DNA of 64,000 nucleotides, from contig CM066031.1 in assembly GCA_033557465.1 (NCBI GenBank), positions 1,070,286,444-1,070,350,443 on the forward strand. Reading direction: 5' to 3'. The translations under genes and the position numbers were made by a program. The DNA comes from Ichthyophis bannanicus (taxonomy: Eukaryota > Chordata > Amphibia > Gymnophiona > Ichthyophiidae). This document shows positions 33,690 to 45,107 of the stretch, piece by piece. The notes under the pieces were generated by a model. The model was not told where the DNA came from and ran no database searches. It worked only from the letters and a program-made list of their open reading frames with translations. Position 1 is the first letter of the stretch. Each line of letters starts with the position of its first letter.

Positions 33690-34160
33690 ATTTACAGTCA
33701 TGGTCGACATTATTGGCACCCTTGCAATTCAACCCCTTAATGTCCAATATCTCCTTTAAAAAAATGGCCAGTGAAATATGCATGCATATTTGATACATAA
33801 AAGAATCAAATAAAACAAGACCAATTAAAAATGTAAATAATAGGATATAGTATAAAAACTGGGGCATTGCCAGGACATGATTATTGGCACCCTTATAAAC
33901 AATTCAAATCAGTTTGAACAGAAGAACCACATTCCCACTGCAATAAAATCAGAAGCACCTCTGATCAATTGTCAATACTCACATGACTTGAATCAGACAA
34001 TGAATGATTGGCTGTAATGTTTAAAATGGTCATATTCACTCCCTGTTCCATGTTCACAATGGTAAAGACGAGAGCTTCCTGAGATTGTCAGAAAAGCCAT
34101 TATCACCAAAGCTTCAAAGGGCTACAAGGCCATCTCCAAGGACCTTCATTGAAGCAGTTT
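33690..34160 (+). mobile_element. Tc1/mariner-like element, 5' part
   Basis: Starts TACAGTCATGGTCGACATTA followed by TTGGCACCCTTGCAATTC, a Tc1-type terminal sequence with a TA. A second ATTATTGGCACCC block is at 33882. Near 34080-34155 a frame reads ELPEIVRKAIITKASKGYKA, similar to the N-terminal helix-turn-helix of Tc1-like transposases. The rest of the transposase is missing. Confidence 0.7.
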
Positions 34161-34719
34161 ACTATTGCTGTATGCTATGGCTTTAGATTGAAGCTTATTG
34201 AAAGGTATGGCACTGCACAACAGAACTCATAATTCAAGAAATGCTAAATTCTCCCCCACCCCTAATTTCCAGTTAGCGCAGATGTGGACATTCTCAGTAG
34301 ATGCTTTTTAAAACAGAGGTTTGAAAACTGAATTCCCATAGTATTTATGGTAGCAATCATTGCTGGAAGATAGAGATCTGTTGCTTCACAAAAACTACTC
34401 CGTTGCCCCCCCCCCCCCTCCCCGGGTCATTGCAGATCCTACTTAATCTCCCATTATGTGTCTGCTATGCTCTAGAGGTGTGCAGGCAAAAAAATTGGTT
34501 TTGTTTAGTTTCCTATGTTTGCAGGAATTTTTTGTTTCATTTTGGATTTAAAATTTTTGTTCTGTTTTATTTTGCTTTTAATGAATCTTCATTTCATGGC
34601 AATTTCGTTAATTAGGAGGTGGCTGTGGCTGCTGCCCAAATCTAAAAATAAAAAATTAAAATAGCTGAAAGGTTGCAAGAGGTTTCCAGGCAAATTCAGA
34701 ATCCCTAAATTTTGGCTTT
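34161..34719. other. Anonymous sequence
   Basis: No gene. A C-run lies near 34406-34418. Confidence 0.4.
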
Positions 34720-35240
34720 GAACGCGTGACTTTTGGGTTAGAAGGCAGTCTTCCAAGATAAATCATGCATCTCCTATAAGGCTAATTCTAGCCAGCTTGC
34801 TCTTAACTGTGTTGAATTTCTAATGATCTTCATTCCTATTTTCTGAGTGACCCAAAGCTTGATTGTTCTTGAGCCCTGTGAAAAACCCTTCCTGATTTTT
34901 TTGCCTTGTGACTTTATTACTTCTGCTCTAAAGGCCCACTCCAAAGACCTTTGCCATATTCTTGGGCCAGAAATTCTTTGAAACCATGTTTAAGTTTATT
35001 ATTGGGGACATTTATAAAGCCTGCTCTAGATCACTAATCAAGATGCAAAAGGCAAAAATATACAGGAAGGGTTTTTCACAGAGCTCACAAACAATCAAGC
35101 TTTGGGACGGACGGAAAACAGGAACAATCACCAGAAATACAATATAGTTAAGAGCAAGCTGATAGAAGCAGCTCCCTTGAGACATAATAGCCCCTCCTGC
35201 AAGACACTTGCCTTCCAACTCAAAGCTCACCAGTCTAAGG
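34720..35240. repeat. Long imperfect inverted repeat (fold-back)
   Basis: Arms of about 195 bp at 34720-34915 and 35040-35236 are reverse complements at about 75-80 percent by eye. The best block is CCCAAAGCTTGATTGTTCTT at 34852 against the reverse of the 35085-35105 stretch. The middle of about 120 bp is single copy. No coding capacity. Probably a fold-back DNA element. Confidence 0.65.
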
Positions 35241-35636
35241 CCAGGCCAGATTGTGACAGACATGAAGGAAAAAAACAGAATTTCAGGGTTTTTTTGTGGT
35301 ATTTCTGGTTTGGGATTAAAAACAATATGATCAACAAAGGAAATATTATTGATATTTCTTATGTTGTTTCAAATGAATGCAGATCCTTGTTACCTCTACT
35401 CTCTTCACTAATATGCTTTAAGTCTGTCAGTATTGTGATTACTACTATATCTGCTGGTAAGTGATGCCAGGCATCTACTACACTCTGGTTGGTGGTATCT
35501 GCTTACATTTTGCATTAGCTGATCCTTCAAGAAGCACATTAGTGGAGCAGTATATAATGGGTATGTGCTCTGTCGCTAATTGTACTTTTCTTGCTCTGTA
35601 GACCATTTACTTCAGTTTGGCACTCTTCACGAGCAC

Positions 35637-38146
35637 TAGGGCATGTCAATTTTAGGGGTAGATTTTTATTTTTACAAACTTTACAAACTACTAGTGACCA
35701 AATTATGCAGTTTTACATGCTGAATCTAAAACTACCTTCAGAAACTGCTTAAAGTGAGTCTTACCTATATCAAATCACAGTTGAAATATGTGGAAATTAA
35801 ATAATATTTATTTGAACGTACAAATAGTCTGAACAACACCTGTGGCCACAAAATTGTCTTTAAAATGTCATTTATGCAGTTAATTTAATGTTATTTAACA
35901 AAATCCAAAGAAGGCTTATCTTGTTTGCTTCTGTTGCGGCTCGGAGCTCCCTGCTGACATCTGACCCTAATATAATGTCTCCTCCTCTCCTGATTGTACA
36001 CATGACCAGCAGCCTCAGTTGTCATTTTTACACACTTTTCTATGGACTGGGTGTGTGACAGCCAGTCTGGAACTTACCATGGGCTTACTCAGAAATGCCT
36101 TGATCTCTGCTGTTGTCATGGTACAGGTAAGAGGAGGCTCAGAGACTCCGGAGCTCCAATCAAGTAATTGGGTGAGAGTAGTTGCCTCAGTGTTGATCAA
36201 TGGTGTTTTCCTGGGTCTCACACTGCTGTCTGCAAACTGAGTCTTCTCATCTCTTTCACCGCTGATCTTCAATATCTTCTCCACTGCATCTCCTCTCTCC
36301 TGTTCCTCTTTACTTTACAACATAGCTCACGGAACAGACTCGCTGTAACCATACCAAGCTGACCTTCTCACTGTAGGCATGACTATCTTCCTTACCTCGT
36401 CACACTGTTCTTTCAACAGTTGCAGCTGGAAAATGAGATGCCTGGGACCTTGTGTCCAATTGCTATTTATTTTTATATTGGAACAGTTCATCATGTAAAC
36501 CCCAACACAGAACTCTACCATCATTCTTAAGTTTTTCAGAATCTTTCCTTTCAGATTGTGCTTGGAAATCCATATTCTCATGAACCTTAGAGCTGTTGTA
36601 AACCATCTGCTATGTGACACGGGTCCTATTTCCAACAGAGCCAGATACTTTGCCAAGGCACCTGTTCTAATGGCAGTTACAATTCTATAGCCGTACGTAG
36701 CTTTGATCTGTGCTTAACTCTTTGATCACTTCATCACTGAACTGAGGAAGATCAGGGCCAACACCGATCTTAGTAAAATCAAGATTTATTTCCGGTTCAG
36801 TAGCAGAATCCAGCATTTTTCCTATGGGACTTGCCCATTTGCATTCTCCACTTTTCTTCATTCTCCTTCCTTTTTGCCTGTCTTTCCGTCTGTAGTGTAG
36901 GGCTGGTACCTGTTCAGAACCTAATGTCTGAACCAATAGCATCAGTAAAATTTTACAAAAAGATCGTTCATGTATTAATACATAAAAATGAGACTATTCT
37001 TCAAACTAGCTCAAATAATAATTGTATTTTAGAAATCAACGAGGTCTCAGACTTATTCGGCTCTGCACTAGGACTTGCGTCCGTTCCCAAGCAGGTTACC
37101 TGTTTGCATCAACCACTTCTAGGAATCAGTGTGGTTATGTTTCTCAGGTTATATTTTTCATAAATCAATGTAGAATAATACAAACTTCACTTATCTCATT
37201 AACCTGAGGTGACCCACTGTTTGGACTGTTATGGATCCCGACGCCCTTACCAGGTACCAATCATGCGTTTCATTGCATTGATTTCATCAGGGGATCACTC
37301 GATCTATGGCGTCCAAATTCCATGTTTCCGTTTTACTGAGAAATACTTCCAACAAACTGGTTAGCTGCCCACGTTCTACCGGTGATAATCTTCATACTTG
37401 CCGGTTAATCTCACACTTGTAGGTAAGTATGTCCATCAGTCTGTCGAGCTTCTACATAAATCTGTCTTTCTCCTCCAGTTTTGCTCTGCCCACAGAGGCT
37501 TTGCTGGCTTGTTCCCACATGGATTTTAACTTTGCTTTAATCCCAACATGGCTGTTTATAACAGGACCACTGAATTTTGGATTTCCTTTGTGCCACTGAG
37601 CAAGTAATCCAGTCGTTAGGTCATTGATCACTTTATCAGTACTGTAATTCCATCTGTCTTGATCACTGAGATCTCTCAAATACAACCCATATCTAATGAG
37701 ATCCCTGACAGTTGGTAGTTCAGCTACAGGTAGTTCTCTGCCTGATCCCACCAAATGATGTAAATGAGTCTAAACTTGCAGTCTTGTTTTTCTATTGGAC
37801 ATTTTCAGTATAAAATTATTGCTATGACAATGCTATGTTGAATACCTGTGAATGAGAAAATGAAACTAATGTGTTCGTGTCAATATGGGTAAATAAGTAA
37901 GATAAATTGATGATTGAGGCATAAAAGGCATTAATATGCAATGCAAACACATAAAAACTATTATCGGAGCACTTAAACCTATTTCAGTAATTTGTGTATT
38001 TTTGTGTAATTTCCTATAAATTACAGGTAGGTGAATAACATATTACACAAAATGTAAAGCTAGTTGTTGATTTGCCACATGAAATTGTACAATTTTTTCA
38101 CTTGTGCTTTTTAAAATTACGACATCTCCAAAACTGACACACCCTA
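35637..38146 (-). mobile_element. Unclassified TIR element carrying an uncharacterised gene
   Basis: A 2.5-kb element. Left arm 35637-35736 and right arm 38059-38146 are imperfect inverted repeats: the left starts TAGGGCATGTCAATTTTAGG and the right, in reverse, TAGGGTGTGTCAGTTTTGG. Both later share AGTGA..AAATT....TTT.CATG. The sequence CGAGC (ACGAGC with one shared base) lies just outside both ends, a candidate 5-6-bp target duplication. Inside is a decayed minus-strand gene (36015-37754). I cannot place it in a named transposon superfamily. Confidence 0.65.
36015..37754 (-). pseudogene. Decayed gene of a widespread uncharacterised family
   Basis: I do not know the function. Minus-strand pieces in order: LPTVRDLIRYGLYLRD (about 37715-37668) and KLDRLMDILTYKC (37448-37410, after a stop). 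A poorly readable middle follows (37400-36945). Then come RKDRQKGRRMK (about 36885), LPQFSDEVIKEL (about 36747), GPVSHSRWFTTALR (36626-36585), GPRHL (about 36449), RRSAWYGY (36368-36345) and LDWSSGVSEPPLT near 36164-36126. From memory, this string of motifs occurs in an uncharacterised multi-copy family of cnidarian and arthropod genome annotations: a Cys-bearing domain after LFDI, then GP.SH.RW, GARH, and PVI.RNA.F. At least two frameshifts (near 36700 and 36320) and several stops make it dead. The inverted repeats around it suggest it is transposon-borne. Confidence 0.6.
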
Positions 38147-38461
38147 ACGAGCCCTTAGCTCATATAAAAAAAATCCTAATTGTATCTATCTGTATAGATA
38201 TCTAAGTATATACCTATATATACACACACCCCTACACATATGGAACCCACTTCTATTGTTACCTAGCTAATCTAGCTGTAAGTGCCATCGAGTTCAAGAG
38301 CATCATAGAAGAAGGGGAAGAAGTTCAAACCATTTCCATTTTATTGACGTCTGAAATGCTTTAGAAGCACTTTTGTTCTCTCATGGCTGCTTCATGGTTT
38401 GTTAATGACTGAGAGATATTGCACTCCTCATAAGCGGCCTCACTTGTATCCTTAAAGTGTT
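38147..38461. other. Anonymous sequence
   Basis: AT-rich, no gene. A short TATA-rich run lies near 38200-38230. Confidence 0.4.
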
Positions 38462-38541
38462 GATAAGAACATAAGATATGCCATACTAGGTCAGACCAAG
38501 GTCCATCAAGCCCAGTATTCTGTTTCCAACAGTGGCCAATC
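38462..38541 (-). mobile_element. CR1 3' end, 80 bp
   Basis: Only the terminal block ATAAGAACATAAGATATGCC to CAACAGTGGCCAATC (the reverse of the TTCTTATG-tail 3' UTR) is present. Confidence 0.8.
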
Positions 38542-38669
38542 ACTCAGCTTTGATGTTCTTTCATCTTAAAATCTGCATATGACAGTATTTACAGGGATAA
38601 ATAACTTATTGGGCTCTATTAATACTGTTCATATAAGGATAACCTAGATTGGAAGCCGTATTCTCATTA

Positions 38670-38895
38670 GGAGTGGAGGTGTAGCCTAGAACACTGGCTT
38701 GGGAACCAAGAGACCAGGGTTCAATTCCCACTAGCTCTCCTTGTGGCCTTGGGCAATTCACTTCACCCTCCATTGCAACAGAAAAATCCAAGTTATCAAT
38801 AAATACCTCTGTTTAATGTACATTACCAACTTAAAGTTACAATGTAAATCACTTTGACTAAAATGATAAAGCTGCATAAAAAACCCTGTTAAATA
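38670..38895 (+). mobile_element. tRNA-headed SINE
   Basis: GGAGTGGAGGTGTAGCCTAG with an A-box-like string, GGGTTCAATTCCC (B box, near 38717), TGTGGCCTTGGGCAATTCAC, TTTAATGTACATTACCAAC, and a tail AAATGATAAAGCTGCATAAA ending TTAAATAAATT. It is the best plus-strand copy of the family seen reversed at 18523. Confidence 0.82.
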
Positions 38896-39950
38896 AATTA
38901 ACCAAGTGGGCAGGAAAACAGATCTGCTTTGAATGGGTTTTACCATTTTAGCAGTACATAATTTTCTTAAACTAAATTAATGGACAGAAAGTGTTTGTTG
39001 CATGTAACAACCTTGATTTTGTTTTAAAGAAATATTCCAAAATCATCCCTCCTTTTGTCTGCTAGTAGAATTTGGTGATGTGAGACTATCAACTACTTCA
39101 ACAGGGTATTATTTTCATGGAATGGAATTCCCTGTCTGTCACTAAATGAGCTGTGTGTGGTGTAATGCCAGGGGCTAAAGGTCGAGAAGGGGGAGATTTC
39201 TCCTTATGTCCAATTGCAGGGGGAGAGGGAAAGAAACATCTTTAAGGCCTGTCACGCCCTTAGCTCCTTACAGACAGTATGAAGGGGCGTGCTTGTCATA
39301 GGAGAGATTCACCATTTAGCCTTTACCTGACTGGCTGCCTTGTAATGCCTCATGGGAAAGGTAGTTCAGTCAGGAGGTACTTGGCTTCAGGTTAAAAAAA
39401 AACATTTGTAGTTGGCTTTGAGTGGTAAGGCTTTTGACAGAAATTTATTGATGGGGTAAACGCTAGGCTCACAAATTAACACCTTTGGATTGTTTCTCCA
39501 GGATTCTTTCAAAAATACATCCGGATATAACTGAACTCAAAACAAAACAGCTTATAATGTTCTTCGGCATAAAGAAAAGTCCTTTCAACCACCACTGCTA
39601 TCAGATATGGCCAGCAGTGCTGTTTTAAAACAAACAAAAACAGCTTTTCCTAGAACAGGTTTCTTTTCTCTCAGTCCAGAACACTTCCGGCACAGGAAAA
39701 CTTTCAACAAGAAGTTAAACTCTTCATAGGTAAACAATTCTCTATGCAAGGTTTTTAGGAATAGTGAAAACACAATCAAAGCTTTTCTTACTTTCACCGT
39801 CAACACGGCTTCAGGCTGTGCACTGCACTGGCTAGCAGCTGTTTAACAACTTTTAATTAGACAGCCTCAGCTTGCTCAGCAAAAGGTACTTCTCCTTTAA
39901 CACAGGACTTTCACAAGTTATCTACAGGCTCTCAGGGTTACCGGACTCTG
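38896..39950. other. Anonymous sequence, possible LTR-element flank
   Basis: No gene. TGTCACGCCC at 39248 and GGGCGTGC near 39285 could belong to a long terminal repeat, but no pair was found. Confidence 0.3.
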
Positions 39951-39960
39951 GAGGTTTTCC

Positions 39961-40182
39961 TTACGGTTGACTCCCTTCCAAACCCTCAGTGTTTGAAGAT
40001 TGGCATAAAGAGCAATCTATGTATGAGTCGTCTTCTTTTACAGCTAGGTCCTGTTCACCCAGTTGCATTGGCTCTACCTTCGTTTCTAGCTCAGAGGTCT
40101 TGGCTGACTGCCTTCCGTTAGGGCAAAAGCTGTCTCTTGCAACTCTGTAGTGCTCCAAATTAGACAAGCTTCTAATGCTCAT
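39961..40182 (-). pseudogene. Possible Ty3/Gypsy-like gag fragment
   Basis: A 73-residue minus-strand frame contains VEPMQLG followed by DCSLCQSS, reminiscent of the end of gag just before the zinc knuckle in Ty3/Gypsy retrotransposons. Only one CxxC pair is seen and no pol sequence follows. The call is weak. Confidence 0.35.
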
Positions 40183-40785
40183 ACCTGGGTCAAGGCTTGT
40201 ATCAGCTTCTCCTCGCTCATGCTCTGGCCACCATTCACCTGAGCTTCCTCGTCCTGTCCTCCAACTTGTGTTCCTTGTTCCTGCTGTTCTTACTGTTCCA
40301 GCTCCATTCCTCTTCCAGTAAGCATTCCTACTCCTCTCCCTGTAAGCATTCCTACTCCTCTCTCTCTCTCTCTGGATAATCTGACCTAGACTTAAACCTC
40401 TCAGGCTCCAGCTCCACCCCTTCTCCTCTCAGGTGTTGGAGATCAAACTGCCTCGTGGCAGCTGAGTAATTGGGGAATTCAGGGACGTAAGGGTTCCTCA
40501 CCCTGGGCCTGCATTCCCTCTCCTTTTCTCCACTAGGGGCATTCTGCAACCTATTGCAGCTAGGAATTTCCTGTTTTCTAGGTGTAAATGGAGTTTTGTG
40601 TCTCTGACCTTGTAAAATAGGTCCTTTGATAAGGGTGAATTCCTTCTCTTTATCCCTGTCTCCTAGGTACTGATAAACTTCCTTATCACAGGCCCTATAT
40701 TACGCGTTTCAGCCTTTTGCTGAGGTGTTCATCCATGCCAAACAATGCCTCTGCCCACTAATGAAGACCATCATTAAAAATATAT
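40183..40785. other. Anonymous sequence
   Basis: TC-rich in part (a CT run at 40360-40373). No gene supported. Confidence 0.35.
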
Positions 40786-41710
40786 GGGTCAATATTCAGA
40801 TGGACTTATAAGTTTAGCAGCCACCGCTAAACATATTGGTCCCCTATCCATGGCTTTTCAATGGTGCTATCTTACTACTGCAGCACTATACAGTATAAGA
40901 ACACAATTAGGGTAGAGGAAGGGCAGAGCACCCAACTATACAGATAGCTTTCCTTAATGAAATCACATAGCTAGAGATATATGTAAAGACACATTTTAGA
41001 AAGGCTGTTTATGTGGTTGTAGTGACATCAAAGTGAAAAAGTCTACAAATCGATGTCATGTTTAGAGGAGAAGGTGAACACATGGAAGTGTGATGTAAAA
41101 TTTCCCCTCCTCTCCATGGATGTGTATGCTAGAGGAGGAAGCAGAGGAAGGCACAGGGATGGGCGTCATTGTGCATGGGAGATGTCGTTTTACAAACACA
41201 TAATTAGGAAAACTTGATGTGGAAACCCCAGCAACGTCGACGTGTAAGTAGTGCTGGTATTTCAGAACTTGCATGTGCTAATGGCATTAACACGTGTCCT
41301 GGCCATTTTGCAAACCTAAATGGCCAGCTGCTCTTAAGCTCTCCCAGTCCCAAAGAACTCAATATCTACCCAATTAAAATGTGGAGGGAGGAGAGACACT
41401 TGGGGGCATCTCTCTTAATCACTCCTGGAAAGGGCTTTCCAAAACCAGCAACTTTTAAAAGCCTAACCATGCAGGTGTAACTCCAGATGCATTCAATTTC
41501 CATCTTTTACCTGCACCTCCTATATGAAATGGGGGATTCATGTGTAATCTTTTGTTCCACCCATACCATGCCCTCTGCAAACTCCTGACAAGCTCCTGTC
41601 AGCTTGGATGTGCTCAGGGTGAACATGTTTACATTTGGACGTTTTTTAAATGGCTGTTTGGACGTGGGAGTAGTTTGCATGCTTATGTGCCAGTACGTAT
41701 GTGTGCGAAA

Positions 41711-42400
41711 TGTATGTATTTATTTAGCATTGCTTATATACCGCTTTTCACCAGGTCAAAGCAATTTACATGTAACAATATCTATTTAAACTCGTTCAAT
41801 TAGAACACTTTTAACTTATGTACCTGTAACATTCCACTTATATACTATACAGTAATAATTGAGTTCCTCAGTGGCACAAATTAAGTACATGAAGCCTGTT
41901 TGGTTGGTTTTGTAGGTAGGTCAGGTGTAGTTGTGCATTCTTATTCGGTGGAGGGGGATGATTAGGCGGAGGTGCCAAAGGCTTGGGTGAATCATTAGGT
42001 TTTTAGTTGTTTGTGGAAGGTGGGCAGATCTGTAATGTTTCTTATGGTGTCTGGGAGTATGTTCCATGTGGACAGGGTGTATAGTTGAAATGAGCACGCG
42101 CATGCTTGTTGCGTAGATTTTGTTTTTCTGTGGGGGATGATGAGGATGTTCTTGCGGGATGGTCTTTTGGTTCTGTTGTGTTGTGGTTTTTGGAGAGGGT
42201 GTGTAGGTGAGATGTAGGGTTGGAGTTGATGGCTTTGTAGGTTAGGAGAAGGGTCTTGTATTTGATTCTGCTGGTTAGAGGTAGCCAATGTAGGTGTTTA
42301 AGTGTGGTATAATATGGTCATATTTTGTTACTCCTGTTAAGGTGCATGCTGCGGTGTGTAGGGCGGTGCGAAGGGGAAGCAGGGTAGAGTGTGGGAATCC
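41711..42400 (-). mobile_element. L2-like LINE 3' part
   Basis: Minus-strand remnants of the RT C terminus: TAACTLTGVTKYDHIIPHL near 42350-42300 (the AAARILTG-type block), KYKTLLLTYKAINS near 42265-42225, and LSTWNILPDTIRN near 42085-42045. The 3' UTR ends at 41711 with GACCTGGTGAAAAGCGGTAT and AATAAATAC. The tail is the one carried by the SINE at 1224. Confidence 0.68.
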
Positions 42401-42456
42401 TTGATAAATGGAGCAAAATGTGAAGAAAACTTCTAAAGTAACCCTCATAGCTAGAA

Positions 42457-42871
42457 GAGGGTAATTCTGTAAGGGACTCCTAGATTTCCACATGAGTTTA
42501 TATGTGAAAAGCAGGGTATTTTAGCATTTTATGCATGCAGTTTAGCGGTTGCTATCCTGAAAGTATGTGCACACAGAACAATGCTGCGTAATTTCAGTGT
42601 GTGTGTGCACAGGGGTGGAGTTGAACAGACCTTAAGTGGTTACACAGATACTTTACAGAATAGGCCCTAATGCAGATAACATATGTATTATCATTTACTC
42701 CTGCTCTAGAGATGGTGTAAGTGACCACAATGATATGTATGTGTGTCCGTTGCTATTTATGCTAGTATTCTATAAAGTAAAATCAACATGAATTTAATGT
42801 TTATGCACATTAATGGTGCCTTTTCTATAAACTCATGCAGAAACCTAGGCACCACTTGCAGAATTACCCTC
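42457..42871. mobile_element. MITE with GAGGGTAATTCTG ends
   Basis: The left end GAGGGTAATTCTGTAAG and the right end, in reverse GAGGGTAATTCTGCAAG, are 16/17 identical. Length 415 bp, no coding. A target duplication was not found. Confidence 0.65.
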
Positions 42872-42968
42872 ATTGTGGTACTGAACATACGTACTTTTCT
42901 AAACACCACAGCCAACATTTAAAAAATAGGTTCACCGTTCACTGCCATATTTGAATATTGACCTGATA

Positions 42969-43990
42969 ATTTACTGGATGAATCTTAATGTGCAGACTGT
43001 AGGAGATGTGGAGAGATGCAGACTCCTTGCAGGACCTCATTTGTAATAAGTCGGTAGGGGCTGAAAAATTGAGCCATAGGAAAGGGGCCATGTGCCAAAA
43101 ACACACTCATTCTTTGATCGGACCGGTCCTGATTATCTTCACAAAAATAGAAAAAAAGAGTGACACAACATAAATAAACAAAGACTGAAGCTATTTTATG
43201 AAGTATGTCTCTGTTTTCACCTTCTTCTTTAGCTTAAGACAATTTGTCTTCCTCTTATGATGCCTCAAAATCCTTTAGCTGGCCACTTTTATGGAATTTT
43301 TCGACCTGGGATCAGAAAAGACACCTCAGATTTTACAACTATGGATTCTCTGAATCCAAGAGAATTCTGTCTGGCAATCGCCCCAAAAGACGTTTTCCAA
43401 ACACACCAAGACTTCCTTGATGGAAAGATCTTACTGGACATCCTCTTCCCTAGAAGCTCCACTGGTCATATGCTCCATCAGCAAGAACTCTTCTAGCTTC
43501 AAGTCCTCTTTCCCAGATATCCCCAGCTGGTCATATGGCTTCAGCAAAGTATCTTCTGTGCTGGCTGCAAGTTCTCTCCACCAGCTAATCCCAGCTGCCC
43601 AAGGTCTTCAGCTTCAATCCCCTTCAACTTGTTTTAGATGAAAGGAGACAAAAATCTTTCAGTCCCCTGTTTATTTTGTTCAAGGCTCAAGTCAACATCC
43701 AGGAGTCCACTGACTCAGGGGTTCAAAAAGAATGGTAAAAGACAAATTTTCCCCCCAAAACACTCCTCTATTAATTCATTGGCATCAGCTCCTCCCTTGG
43801 CAGCTTCCAATGCAAAGAGCCAACTAAAAAAATCATCCCTCTTTTCCATTACAATGGCAAAAGGCAAGCAATTACTCCGTTCCATTTAGTAATCCAGGTT
43901 ATTAATAAGGAGAATGACTCAAGATTAAAATGAAGTCTGAGAAAAGCTTGACTGGAATTATAAACATGTCAAAAGTAAAAAAAAATGTGC
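42969..43990. other. Anonymous sequence
   Basis: No gene supported. Frames at 43257-43889 lack known motifs. Confidence 0.35.
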
Positions 43991-43999
43991 AAGAAATGT

Positions 44000-44824
44000 C
44001 TTGGTCATGTCGTTTACTTTCTACGTGGACAAGCAGGATAAGTATTCTCATATAGTGAATATCATCAATGTAGTCCCAGGTGGGAAACCTCTCTCAGCTT
44101 ATTCTAGAAGCTTTTGGAGCGGCTACAGTGCTGTTTCTCACCTGCTGCCATCATGCATTATCTCCTCAGTCTTCATTTGTCTGCAGAACCCTACAGATAT
44201 TCTGTCCCACAGACCATGACATTCCATCTTTTTCATATATTCCTGTCTGTAATTTGTAAGTTTTATACATTTTCTACCTGCTGCTGATGGTAGAATTTAG
44301 ACCTCAGGCAACCAGCCTGGTTTCATTTTTGTTAAAAAAGAGTCTTTTGATTTTACTGCAGCTATTTTTCTGGACAAGATGTCCCAGATTAAACTCTCCA
44401 GTAGGTTTAAAAAGTGCTCTTGGTGCGGCGGGACCATGTCTGTAATAGACACTTAACTGGTGCCTGCAGTGCTTGGGATCTGACCATGAACCTTCTTGTC
44501 ACTTATGTTTATAGATGACAAAAAGAAGGCTCAAGGGTTGTGATGAAAACGGCAAAAGAATTTTTGGTGAGGATAAGTTTGATCCACTTAATCAGCCTCA
44601 GTGTCATCAATCTACATGGCCTCAGGAGCTGCATCAGACACTGGAGATGCATTGACATCGAGTCATCGAGGCCACTTGGAGTTGAGCATCAGTAGGTGTT
44701 AAGGGAACATTCATCAACCAACTCTCACCTGAAGAAGTGGAAGGGTTCATCCTTGTCTTCCCAGAATTAGAGGCTAAGGGAACTGAGCATCAGGCAGAGG
44801 GTTCAGGACAGGGTACCTTGTAAC
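44000..44824 (+). mobile_element. DIRS/retro-element-like start and gag remnant (left part)
   Basis: GGACAAGCAGGATAAGTATTCTC near 44030 resembles a repeat end that I associate with DIRS-type elements of amphibians. From 44380 a frame reads MSQIKLSSRFKKCSWCGGT, a gag-like start with a CxxC. The CLGSDH region follows in another frame. The sequence is cut by the CR1 at about 44825, and similar low-quality coding sequence continues at 49219. Confidence 0.4.
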
Positions 44825-45107
44825 TGCCCTCTTTAATAGGACTTATCTCCCCCCCTCCCTCCCCAGCACCCACCCACCCCTGGGGAAATTGTAGTTTTAT
44901 AGGTACTTGGACATCTTAGAGGAAAGGGGCTGCTCTCAGGTGCAGCTCTTAATCCAAATCAGTCATACACAGAGGACCTGTGATTAATTAGTTTCAGGTA
45001 CACAGGGTGTATTAGGGGTATTAGATACACTTTTATTAGTATAAGCATCTACACCAATCCTTATTATATACCGCTTTAAAAGACCTAAACACAAGCTTTA
45101 AACTAAG

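Larger units (their letters stand above)
40788..42968. mobile_element. Candidate composite DNA element
   Basis: The left end has GGGTCAATATTCAGATGG and the right end, in reverse, AGGTCAATATTCAAATATGG. The match is about 17 bp. The interior holds an L2-like fragment and a MITE. Part of the interior (ACACATTTTAGAAAGG near 40990) recurs at 63808. The two ends might belong to separate elements. Confidence 0.35.

Noticed and set aside
35012..35464. Open frames of 83 and 120 residues near 35.0-35.5 kb
   Set aside because: They overlap the fold-back arm and show no motif; they are not conserved between the two arms.
38690..38740. A/B-box strings that could be a tRNA gene
   Set aside because: No cloverleaf can be formed and the same head recurs on SINE bodies with LINE-type tails.
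39248..39300. TGTCACGCCC as the start of an LTR
   Set aside because: No second copy, primer-binding site or matching CA end was found.
43257..43889. Possible exons at 43.3-43.9 kb
   Set aside because: Three short frames in different phases, without splice signals that join them or any recognised domain.
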